Positions 57,489 through 64,000 of a stretch of 64,000 bases of DNA are shown here, one piece after another (the first letter of the stretch is position 1; each line of letters opens with the position of its first letter). Origin of the DNA: Actinomadura atramentaria DSM 43919 (lineage in GTDB: Bacteria > Actinomycetota > Actinomycetes > Streptosporangiales > Streptosporangiaceae); NCBI RefSeq assembly GCF_000381885.1, contig NZ_KB907209.1:594478-658477 (forward strand), given 5' to 3'. Position numbers and translations under genes: made by a program. The notes under the pieces were generated by a model. It was given only the letters and a program-made list of their open reading frames with translations, made no database searches and had not been told where the DNA came from.

Positions 57489-59071
57489 CCCCGATCGTCC
57501 CTGAGCACGACCGCCTCGCGGACTACGTCCGGCACTGGGCGGCGGCCGCCCCCGACGCGCCCGCGTGGGCGTTCGGCGACGCCGTCGCGACCTACGCCGA
57601 GCTGTCCGCCCAGGTCGACGCCGTCGCGCGGGCGCTGCTGGCGGCGGGCGTGCGGCGCGGCGACCGCGTCGCGATGCTCACCACCCCGCGCCCGGAGTTC
57701 TGGCAGACGTTCCTGGCGTGCGCGAGCGTCGGCGCGGTCTGGGTCGGCCTCAACCCGCGCTACCGGCTCGGGGAGATGGAGCACGTCGTCACCGACAGCC
57801 GCCCCGTGCTGCTGCTCGCGCTGGCCCGCGCCGAGGACCGCGAGTTCGGCGACGACGCGCGCGCCGTCGCCGAGCGCGGCGAGGTCGGCTCGGTCGTGCT
57901 GTTCGGCGACGGCGAGCCCGGCTGGGCCGCGTTCCTCGCGGCGGGCGCGGCCGTCCCCGACGACGCGCTGGAGGCCGCCCGCGCGGCCGTCACCCCCGAC
58001 GACGCCGCGCTCATCGTCTACACCTCCGGCAGCACCGGCACCCCGAAGGGCGCGGTCCTCGGCCACCGGGCGATCTGCACGTGCTTCCGCATCCAGGCGC
58101 GGCACCAGTCCGCGTCGGTGCTGCGCGTCATCGCGAACCTGCCGGTCAACCACATCGGCGGCGTCGGGGACCTGTGCTGCACGCCGCTCGTCGGCGGCGG
58201 GACGATCGTGTTCCAGGAGCGGTTCTCCCCGGACGCGGTCTTCGACGCCGTCGAGCGGCACCGCGTCACCGCGCTCATGCAGGTCCCGACGACGCTGAAA
58301 CTGCTGTCGGAGCACCCCCGGTTCGCGTCCGCGGACCTGTCGTCGCTGGAGGCCGTCCACTGGGGCGGCGGGCCGCTGCCCGCGCACGTCGTCCGCCGGT
58401 ACCGGCGCGTCGCGTCCCGGCTCGGCGTCACCTACGGGCTCACCGAGATCACCGGGTCCGTCACCTACTCCGACCCGGACGCGTCCGACGAGGTCCTGTC
58501 CACCACCGTCGGCCGCCCCATCCCCGAGATCGACGTGCGCCTCGCCGGGCCGGACGGGAAGGACGTCGGCGTCGGCGCGGAGGGCGAGGTCCAGGTCCGC
58601 CACCCCGGCCGGATGCTCGGCTACTTCCGCAACCCCGACGCGACCCTCGCCGCCGGGACGCCCGACGGCTACCTGCGCACCGGCGACGTCGCCGTCCGCC
58701 GCGCGGACGGCAACCTCCAGCTCGTCGGACGGCAGAAGGAGATGTTCAAGTCCGGCGGCTACAACGTGTACCCGCGCGAGATCGAACTCGCCGTCGAGGC
58801 GCACCCGGCGGTGCGGATGGCGGCGGTCGTCGCCGTCCCCGACCCGGTGTACGACGAGGTCGGCGTCGCGTTCGTCGAGTGCGACGCGGCGGCGGCGCTG
58901 ACGCCGGAGGACCTGCACGTCTGGTGCCGCGCCCGGCTCGCCAACTACAAGATCCCCAAGGTGTTCTCGCTGGTCAGCGAGTTGCCGCTGCTGCCGGTGG
59001 GTAAGATCGACAAGAAGGCGCTGGCGGCGCGCGCCGCCGCCGAGCACCCGGCGGGGAGGGCGGCGGGATGA
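57485..59071 (+). CDS. Acyl-CoA ligase (AMP-binding enzyme)
   Basis: A 528-residue ANL enzyme. Motifs: IVYTSGSTGTPKGAVLGH, VTYGLTEITGS, YLRTGDVAVRR, GRQKEMFKSGGYNVYPREIE, and the catalytic Lys in LPVGKIDKKAL close to the end. Substrate pocket not readable; similarity is to medium/long-chain and aromatic-acid ligases. The context (HDAC, branched-chain-type importer, MaoC) suggests activation of an imported or deacylated carboxylic acid. A PucR-family regulator gene follows after 4 bp. Confidence 0.92.
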   Translation: MTPIVPEHDRLADYVRHWAAAAPDAPAWAFGDAVATYAELSAQVDAVARALLAAGVRRGDRVAMLTTPRPEFWQTFLACASVGAVWVGLNPRYRLGEMEHVVTDSRPVLLLALARAEDREFGDDARAVAERGEVGSVVLFGDGEPGWAAFLAAGAAVPDDALEAARAAVTPDDAALIVYTSGSTGTPKGAVLGHRAICTCFRIQARHQSASVLRVIANLPVNHIGGVGDLCCTPLVGGGTIVFQERFSPDAVFDAVERHRVTALMQVPTTLKLLSEHPRFASADLSSLEAVHWGGGPLPAHVVRRYRRVASRLGVTYGLTEITGSVTYSDPDASDEVLSTTVGRPIPEIDVRLAGPDGKDVGVGAEGEVQVRHPGRMLGYFRNPDATLAAGTPDGYLRTGDVAVRRADGNLQLVGRQKEMFKSGGYNVYPREIELAVEAHPAVRMAAVVAVPDPVYDEVGVAFVECDAAAALTPEDLHVWCRARLANYKIPKVFSLVSELPLLPVGKIDKKALAARAAAEHPAGRAAG

Positions 59072-59075
59072 CCTC

Positions 59076-60329
59076 ATGAGCGCGCTGAGCCCCGGCGCCG
59101 AGCGGCTGCTCGCCGCGCTGGCCGCCGAACGCGACGCCGTCGCCGCCGAGATCTCCGAGCGCATCCGCGCGGAGATCCCCGAGTACGCGGGGCACGCCGA
59201 GGTCGAGGACAACACGTCCCGGCACCTGCGCGCGTTCCTGGACTGGAGCGACGGCGGCGAGCCCCCGGAGCTGGCGTTCGAGCGGGACATCACCGCCGTC
59301 CGCGTCCGCACCGGGTTCGCGCTGCTGCCGACGCTCGGCGCGTACCGGATCGGCGAGATCGCCCTGTGGGAGTGGCTGCTGCGGGCCGTCGAGCGGCCCG
59401 GGGCCGGGGCCGCCCTCGACGACGTCCGCGAGGTCGCGGCGCGCTGGTTCGCCTACGGCGAGCTGGCCCGCAACGTCACGATCGAGAGCTACCTCGCGCA
59501 GGACCGGCGGCGCACCGCCGCCGAGGCGGCCGACCGCCGCGACCTGCTGGACGACCTCGTCCACGGCCGCGTGTCCGGCGTCGAGGCCGAGACCCGGCTG
59601 CGCCGCCTCGGCTGCGCGGTCGGCCGCCGCAACTACGTCGCGGTGGTCAGCCTGCCCGCGTCGCCGCTGGCGACCGCGCACGAGCGCACGCAGGCGGTCG
59701 CGGTCCGGCTGGAGTCGTCGCTGGCCGCCGCGGGCGGCGGGCTGCGGCCGTTCGTGGCGCTGACGCACTCGCAGGTCACCGCCGTCGCGCCGGGCGACCT
59801 CGGCGGGGCGGCGGTGGCCGACGCGGTCCGCGCCGCGATCGGCGCGGACCCCGGCGGGCGGGTGCGGGCGGGCGTCAGCCTGCCCGTCGCGCACGTCGGG
59901 GACGTCCGGACGGCGTACCGGCAGGCGCTCGCCGCGGCCGACATGTCCACCCCGGACCGGCCCGTCACGGCGCTCGGGGCGCTCAGCGCGTTCGACTACC
60001 TCCTGGAGACCGGCGCGCAGGACGTCCTGCAGCTCGCGCCGCCCGCCGTCCTCGCGGAACTGGCGCGCGGCGACGCGTACGCGCACGAGCTGGTCGAGAC
60101 GATCAGCGTCTACCTGCAGAGCGGGATGCGCGCCCGCGAGGCCGCCGAGCACCTGCACATCCACACCAACACCATCTACTACCGGCTGTCCCGCATCGAG
60201 CGGCTGTTCGGGATCGACACCCGCGACCACTCGCAACTGCTGGACCTGCTCATCTACGTCCGGATGTTCCGCCGCCTCGGCGCGCGCACCCGCACCGGAC
60301 CCGCCCCCGACACCGACGAGGCACCATGA
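59076..60329 (+). CDS. PucR/CdaR-type transcriptional regulator
   Basis: A 417-residue regulator with an N-terminal helical sensing region, a GGDEF-like middle (CdaR domain, around residues 180-290) and a C-terminal PucR HTH (YLQSGMRAREAAEHLHIHTNTIYYRLSRIERLFG) at about 345-380. PucR-type proteins control catabolic operons in response to their substrate. Genes on both sides are coupled (4-bp gap to the ligase, ATGA overlap with the CMD gene), so it probably activates its own operon from the promoter before the HDAC gene. Confidence 0.92.
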   Translation: MSALSPGAERLLAALAAERDAVAAEISERIRAEIPEYAGHAEVEDNTSRHLRAFLDWSDGGEPPELAFERDITAVRVRTGFALLPTLGAYRIGEIALWEWLLRAVERPGAGAALDDVREVAARWFAYGELARNVTIESYLAQDRRRTAAEAADRRDLLDDLVHGRVSGVEAETRLRRLGCAVGRRNYVAVVSLPASPLATAHERTQAVAVRLESSLAAAGGGLRPFVALTHSQVTAVAPGDLGGAAVADAVRAAIGADPGGRVRAGVSLPVAHVGDVRTAYRQALAAADMSTPDRPVTALGALSAFDYLLETGAQDVLQLAPPAVLAELARGDAYAHELVETISVYLQSGMRAREAAEHLHIHTNTIYYRLSRIERLFGIDTRDHSQLLDLLIYVRMFRRLGARTRTGPAPDTDEAP

Positions 60330-60655
60330 ACCACTACCACGACCCCGCCGACATGGACCTGCTCCCCGAACTCAAGAAGCTCGCCCCGCGGGAGTTCAAC
60401 GCCTGGATGCGGCTCGACCTGTCCGTCGGCCGCGAGGACGGCGCGATCCCGCTCAAGTACCGCGAGCTGATCGCCCTCGCCGTCGCCCACTCCACCCAGT
60501 GCGTCTACTGCCTGGAGGACCACGCGGCGGCGGCCAAGAAGGCGGGCGCGACCCGCGAGGAGGTCGCCGAGGCCGTCTTCGTCGCGGCCGCCCTGCGCGC
60601 CGGCGCCGCCGCCGCGCACGGCGCGCTGACCCTGAAGATGTTCGACCGCTCCTGA
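60326..60655 (+). CDS. Carboxymuconolactone decarboxylase-like (AhpD-fold) protein
   Basis: A 109-residue CMD-family protein with a helical fold and the redox motif CVYCLEDH (Cys59, Cys62, His66), the AhpD-type CxxC-x3-His set. With the thiols it is more likely a peroxidase-type or disulphide-handling protein than a true muconolactone decarboxylase. It ends the nine-gene coupled operon; its ATG overlaps the PucR stop. A role in handling reactive by-products of the pathway is possible. Confidence 0.87.
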   Translation: MNHYHDPADMDLLPELKKLAPREFNAWMRLDLSVGREDGAIPLKYRELIALAVAHSTQCVYCLEDHAAAAKKAGATREEVAEAVFVAAALRAGAAAAHGALTLKMFDRS

Positions 60656-60661
60656 CACCGC

Positions 60662-60697
60662 CGCGGCGGCCGTCCCCACCCGGGGCCGGCCGCCGCG
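60662..60697. terminator. Bidirectional terminator of the HDAC operon and the exporter gene
   Basis: CGCGGCGGCCG (60662-60672) pairs perfectly with CGGCCGCCGCG (60687-60697); an inner CCCC/GGGG pair continues the stem. It lies 6 bp after the CMD stop and 27 bp before the convergent exporter gene's stop. Confidence 0.82.
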
Positions 60698-60724
60698 CGG
60701 CTCACTCGCGCACCGCGCCGCGGG

Positions 60725-62176
60725 TCAGGAGGCGACCTCCTCCGCGGCCGGGGCCGCGGGCCCGTCCTGCGGCGCGCGTTCCGCCCCGGGCGGCTTGAGG
60801 GCGAGGGCCGCCAGGCCCCCGACGGCGGTGACGGCGGCGATGGCCCAGCCCGCGGCGTGCAGGCCGTCCAGCAGCTCCGGCGCGCCGCCGCCCGCCGCGC
60901 GCCCGGCGGTGGCGACGCCGACGAACACCGCCAGCCCCAGCGCGCCGCCGATCTCCTTGGCGGTGCTGGCCAGGCCCGACGCGACGCCCTGCTCGGCGGG
61001 CGCGACCCCGGCGCCCGCCGAGGCGAACAGCGCCACGAACGCGACGCCGCCGAAGAACCCCCACACGACGCTGCCGGGCAGCAGCGTCCAGAACCCGCCG
61101 CCGGACGTCGCCCCGGCGACGAGCACGGCGATCCCGGCGGCGGTGCCGAGCATCCCGGCGGCGAGCGTCGCGCGGACGCCCCACCGGCCGAGCATCGGCG
61201 GCGCGGCCTTCAGCGCGGCGGCCATGCACACCAGCGTCAGCGGCAGGAACGTCAGTCCGGCCTCCAGCGCGCTGTACCCGAGGACGGGCTGGAGATAGGA
61301 CGTGAGGACGTAGTACCCGCCGCCGAGCGTCGCCTGGAACAGCGCGATCACCACCATCGTCGTGGCGAGGTTCCGGGTGCGCAGCAGCCGCAGCGGGACG
61401 AGCGGGTCCCGCGTCCGCGCCTCGACGACCGGCAGCGCCGCCAGCAGCACCGCCCCGGCGGCCAGCGACCCGGCGCCGCGCACCGACCACCAGCCGTGCT
61501 CCGGGCCGCTCGCCAGGCCCAGCACCAGCAGCACCGACCCGGCCGTGGCCAGCACCGCGCCCGGCACGTCGAACCCGCCCGCCCCGGCGGCGCGCGGCGG
61601 GTCGGCGGGCAGCAGCCGGGGCGCGGCCAGCGCGGCGGCCAGCGCGAGCGGCACGTTGACGAAGAACACCCACTCCCACCCGAGGTAGTTGGTGAGGACA
61701 CCGCCGAGCAGCGATCCGGCGGCCAGCCCGGCGCTGCCCGCCATCCCCCAGGCGCCGAGCGCCCGGTTGCGGTCGGCGCCCTCGGCGAATCCCCGGTAGA
61801 TCAGCGCGAGCGTCGCGGGGGTGAGCAGCGCGCCGCCGACGCCCTGCACGGCGCGGGCGGCGACGAGCACGCCCGCGTCCGGGGCGAGGCCGCCCGCCAG
61901 GGACGCGACCCCGTACAGCGCGAGGCCGAACACGAACACGCGGCGCGGGCCGAGCCGGTCGACGGCGCGCCCGCCGAACAGCAGCAGCCCGCCGAGGCCG
62001 ACGGCGTACGCGCTGACGACCCACTGCGCGGACGCGGCGGTGAAGCCGAGCGCGCCCGTGATGTCGGGCAGCGCCACATAAACGATGTTGTAGTCCAGAG
62101 CCACGATGAGCTGGGTGAACGCCAGCAGGGCCAGGCGGGCGCCGGGCCGGGTCGGCGGTCGTGGGGCGTTGTCCAC
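60725..62176 (-). CDS. MFS exporter, DHA2 (14-helix) family
   Basis: A 483-residue transporter of the EmrB/QacA type with about 14 helices. Motif A-like GGRAVDRLGPRRVF and the motif C-like GPxxGG region (AAGSLLGGVLTNYLGWEWVF) are visible; the WEWVF block typifies DHA2 exporters. It probably pumps drugs or natural products with proton exchange. The GTG at 62176 has AGGAGA upstream, and a TTGACA/TACTGT promoter precedes it. A divergent TetR gene 85 bp away probably represses it. Confidence 0.92.
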   Translation of the reverse strand: MDNAPRPPTRPGARLALLAFTQLIVALDYNIVYVALPDITGALGFTAASAQWVVSAYAVGLGGLLLFGGRAVDRLGPRRVFVFGLALYGVASLAGGLAPDAGVLVAARAVQGVGGALLTPATLALIYRGFAEGADRNRALGAWGMAGSAGLAAGSLLGGVLTNYLGWEWVFFVNVPLALAAALAAPRLLPADPPRAAGAGGFDVPGAVLATAGSVLLVLGLASGPEHGWWSVRGAGSLAAGAVLLAALPVVEARTRDPLVPLRLLRTRNLATTMVVIALFQATLGGGYYVLTSYLQPVLGYSALEAGLTFLPLTLVCMAAALKAAPPMLGRWGVRATLAAGMLGTAAGIAVLVAGATSGGGFWTLLPGSVVWGFFGGVAFVALFASAGAGVAPAEQGVASGLASTAKEIGGALGLAVFVGVATAGRAAGGGAPELLDGLHAAGWAIAAVTAVGGLAALALKPPGAERAPQDGPAAPAAEEVAS

Positions 62177-62231
62177 GGATTCTCCTGCACGGGATTTGAT
62201 TATTACACGGCGTTCAGACTTGCCACGGTGA

Positions 62232-62259
62232 ACAGTACGGCAACGCTGTAGGCTGTCAA
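62232..62259 (-). promoter_or_regulatory. Promoter of the MFS exporter gene
   Basis: On the minus strand TTGACA (62259-62254) and TACTGT (62237-62232) are 16 nt apart, identical in both boxes and spacing to the promoter of the peptide importer. GTTCA/TGAAC and TTGCC/GGCAA inverted repeats between 62210 and 62242 may be the TetR operator. Confidence 0.6.
62249..62254 (+). promoter_or_regulatory. -10 element of a leaderless tetR transcript
   Basis: TAGGCT on the plus strand ends 7 nt before the GTG at 62262, placing the transcription start at the start codon itself. It overlaps the -35 box of the divergent exporter promoter, so binding of one polymerase would interfere with the other. Confidence 0.5.
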
Positions 62260-62261
62260 GC

Positions 62262-62978
62262 GTGGGCGAACAGGTGATGAGCCGGCGCGACCGGCTGCGG
62301 GCGGAGACCAGCGCGGAGATCAAGGCGATCGCGCTCGACCTCATGGCCGAGGGCGGCCCCGACGCCGTCTCGCTGCGCGCCATCGCGCGCCGCATGGGCA
62401 TGACCGCCGGCGCGATCTACAGCTACTACGCCACCCGCGACGACCTGGTCACCACGCTGATCAGCGACGTCTACACCGAACTCGTCCGCGCCGCCGAGAA
62501 CGCCCGCGACGCCGTCCCCGCCGACGACCCCGGCGGGCGCGTCCTGGCCTGGGCGCGGACCGTCCGGGAATGGGCGCTCGCCAACCCCGAGGGGTTCCGG
62601 CTCGTCTACGGGGACCCCGTCCCCGGGTACCGGCCGCCCGCCGACGGACCCGCCAGGGAGGCCGAGCAGCGGGCCTGCACCGGCCTCACCGGCCTCGTCG
62701 CCGCGGCCTGGCCGTACGCCGAACCCCGGCAGCCCGCGCTGCGCGACCGCACCTGGGACGACTTCGACCCCGGCCTCGCCGCCCACGTCCGGGCGGAGTT
62801 CCCCGGCCTGCCCCCCGCCGCCCTCGCCCTCACGCTGCGCGTCTGGGGGCGCATGCACGGGCTCGTCGCCCTGGAGATCTACGGGCACCTGCGGTCCCTC
62901 GTCCGCGACCCCGCCGCCGTCTACGACGACGAGCTCGCCGACCTGCTGGCGTCCCTCGGCCTCGCGCCGCGCGCCTGA
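62262..62978 (+). CDS. TetR family regulator with WHG-type C-terminal domain
   Basis: A 238-residue repressor. HTH at about residues 10-62 (RLRAETSAEIKAIALDLMAE, VSLRAIARRMGMTAGAIYSY). The ligand domain has the RVWGRMHGLVALEIYGHL (WHG-type) motif near 192-209, like the TetR gene at 3829. It is divergent from the DHA2 exporter and most likely its repressor. No Shine-Dalgarno sequence lies before the GTG, matching a leaderless mRNA. A second Met five codons in (GTGATGAGC region) is an alternative start. Confidence 0.92.
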   Translation: MGEQVMSRRDRLRAETSAEIKAIALDLMAEGGPDAVSLRAIARRMGMTAGAIYSYYATRDDLVTTLISDVYTELVRAAENARDAVPADDPGGRVLAWARTVREWALANPEGFRLVYGDPVPGYRPPADGPAREAEQRACTGLTGLVAAAWPYAEPRQPALRDRTWDDFDPGLAAHVRAEFPGLPPAALALTLRVWGRMHGLVALEIYGHLRSLVRDPAAVYDDELADLLASLGLAPRA

Positions 62979-62984
62979 GGCGGG

Positions 62985-63632
62985 TCAGCCGAGGCCGGCC
63001 TCGCGGGCCAGGACGATCGCCTGCGCACGGTCCGCGACGTGCAGCTTCATGAAGATGTTCGACACGTGGTTGCGGACCGTCTTCTGGCTCAGGAACAGCG
63101 TCGCCGCGATGTCGGCGTTCCCCCGGCCCTGCGCGATCAGCTCCAGCACCTCCCGCTCCCGGTCGGTGAGCTGCGGGAACGCCGCCTTCTTCGGATCGGG
63201 CATCTCGGTGAAGTACCGCAGCACCCGGCGCGCGATGTCCGGGCCGTAGATCGCCTCGCCCGCCGCGACCGCCCGCACCGCCCGCCCGATCTCCGCCGCG
63301 CCCGACTCCTTCAGCAGGTAGCCGCGCGCGCCCGCCCGCATCGCCGCGAACACCGAGTCGTCGTCGCGGAACATCGTCAGCACCAGCACCCCGATCGCCG
63401 GGTTGTTGCGGGTGATCGTCCGCGTCGCCTCGATGCCGTTGCCGCCCGCCATGTGCAGGTCCATCACGACCACGTCCGGCCGCAGCTCGGCCGACAGCCG
63501 CACCGCGTCCGGGCCGCACTCGGCCTCCGCGACGACCTCGATCCCGCCGAGCGCGTACAGCAGGCTCTTCAGCCCCTGCCGGAACACGGGGTGGTCGTCG
63601 GTGATGAGAACCCGGATCGCCTCGCTGGTCAT
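62985..63632 (-). CDS. NarL/LuxR-type response regulator
   Basis: A 215-residue response regulator. Acidic pair TDDHP, phosphoacceptor Asp58 in VVVMDLHMAGG, Thr in VLVLTMF, Lys in GYLLKESGAA. The LuxR HTH runs from LTDREREVLELIAQGRGNAD to NHVSNIFMKLHV (about 153-205). It lies 52 bp downstream of the kinase gene on the same strand, forming a two-gene unit. Its 3' end is 6 bp from the TetR stop, convergent. Confidence 0.93.
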   Translation of the reverse strand: MTSEAIRVLITDDHPVFRQGLKSLLYALGGIEVVAEAECGPDAVRLSAELRPDVVVMDLHMAGGNGIEATRTITRNNPAIGVLVLTMFRDDDSVFAAMRAGARGYLLKESGAAEIGRAVRAVAAGEAIYGPDIARRVLRYFTEMPDPKKAAFPQLTDREREVLELIAQGRGNADIAATLFLSQKTVRNHVSNIFMKLHVADRAQAIVLAREAGLG

Positions 63633-63684
63633 CGCAACCCCGTCGTCGCGTGCTCGTGGGGACGCGCCCGCCGACGCCCGCGCG

Positions 63685-64000
63685 TCACCGTCCGCCGCCC
63701 CTGCCGGTGGGAGACCGATGGTAACGGGCGGCGGCCAGCGGCAGGCGGGCCGCGACGACCGTCCCGCCGCCCGGCCGCGACCCGATCGCGCAGTGCCCGC
63801 CGACCTCCGCCGCCCACTCCCGCATCGACGCCAGCCCGCCGCCCGTCCGCAGCGCCGCCCGGCCCGGGTGCAGCCCCACCCCGCTGTCGGCCACGACGAT
63901 CTGCAGGTCCTCGCGGCGGGTCAGCAGGATCAGCGCGGCGGGCGCGCTCGCGTGCGCGCGGATGTTCGCGACGGCCTCCGCCACGATCCGGTACGCCGCG
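63685..64000 (-). CDS. Sensor histidine kinase, C-terminal part (5' end outside the window)
   Basis: The frame enters from the right edge as AAYRIVAEAVANIRAHASA, an N-box of the HATPase domain of NarX/DesK-type kinases in which Asn-Ile-Arg-Ala-His replaces the usual Asn-x-x-x-His. It continues with VVADSGVGLHPG (G1) and GGGLASMREWAAEVGGHC (G2), and a C-terminal tail ending at the TGA at 63687-63685. An apparent start at 63984 lies inside the N-box and is not the true start. It pairs with the response regulator that follows. Confidence 0.88.
   Translation of the reverse strand, partial: AAYRIVAEAVANIRAHASAPAALILLTRREDLQIVVADSGVGLHPGRAALRTGGGLASMREWAAEVGGHCAIGSRPGGGTVVAARLPLAAARYHRSPTGRGGGR

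Noticed and set aside
56369..59071. 900-residue frame whose first part runs through livF and MaoC genes
   Set aside because: Only its C-terminal 528 residues, from the GTG at 57485, are protein-like (acyl-CoA ligase); the upstream part is an out-of-frame shadow of livF and the MaoC gene.

Overview
The window is very GC-rich, uses G/C at most third codon positions, starts many genes with GTG, and has most genes linked by 4-nt stop/start overlaps (ATGA, GTGA). Together with the DUF5753/DUF397 regulator cassette, the tig-clpP1-clpP2-clpX order, a mycothiol-type maleylpyruvate-isomerase-fold protein and leaderless-looking regulator genes, this points to a filamentous actinomycete. Streptosporangiales/Thermomonosporaceae (Actinomadura-like) is my best guess, not proven. 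I see no tRNA or rRNA gene and no transposase.

Layout. 1-5250: accessory region with a WhiJ/AbaA-like cassette (ATPase, small protein, XRE regulator, two tandem DUF397 genes), PadR and a SnoaL-like protein, then a TetR gene with a 33-bp palindromic operator and its alpha/beta hydrolase. 5296-5595: a small cas-less CRISPR array. 5776-11455: def, a 2H phosphoesterase, an MpaB-like oxygenase, two MDR oxidoreductases, a cupin and a metallo-hydrolase. 11510-17048: a five-gene dipeptide-type ABC importer. 17256-21265: acyl-CoA ligase, APH-type kinase and SDR, with a divergent TetR. 21301-29484: glpD, TetR, alkyl-DHAP-synthase-like flavoprotein, diacylglycerol kinase, long-chain alcohol oxidase and aldehyde dehydrogenase, a likely glycero/ether-lipid locus. 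29497-33168: membrane protein, zinc alcohol dehydrogenase, a HAD gene with its middle deleted, tautomerase, MarR and cupin.

33460-35339: NarL-type two-component pair. 35492-44003: housekeeping block (tex, DMT-like permease, tig, clpP1, clpP2, clpX), each unit bounded by strong hairpins. 44061-46804: four-gene operon of secreted protein, lipoprotein, OmpR-type regulator and kinase, with 11-bp-phased direct repeats at its promoter. 46881-51281: DinB-like protein, nucleotidyltransferase, YtrA-type GntR with ABC exporter, tyrosine phosphatase. 51401-60655: one long coupled operon joining a class II HDAC-like amidohydrolase, a complete branched-chain-type ABC importer, MaoC protein, acyl-CoA ligase, PucR regulator and a CxxC carboxymuconolactone-decarboxylase-like protein, apparently an unnamed catabolic system. 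60725-64000: a DHA2-type exporter with divergent TetR, then a NarL-type regulator and the 3' part of its kinase.

The most interesting items are the orphan CRISPR array, the AGPS/DAG kinase/alcohol oxidase locus, the HDAC-ABC-ligase-PucR operon, the in-operon HAD deletion, and the LivG-type ATPase with an abnormal signature motif. All function calls come from reading motifs and context; no database search was run.
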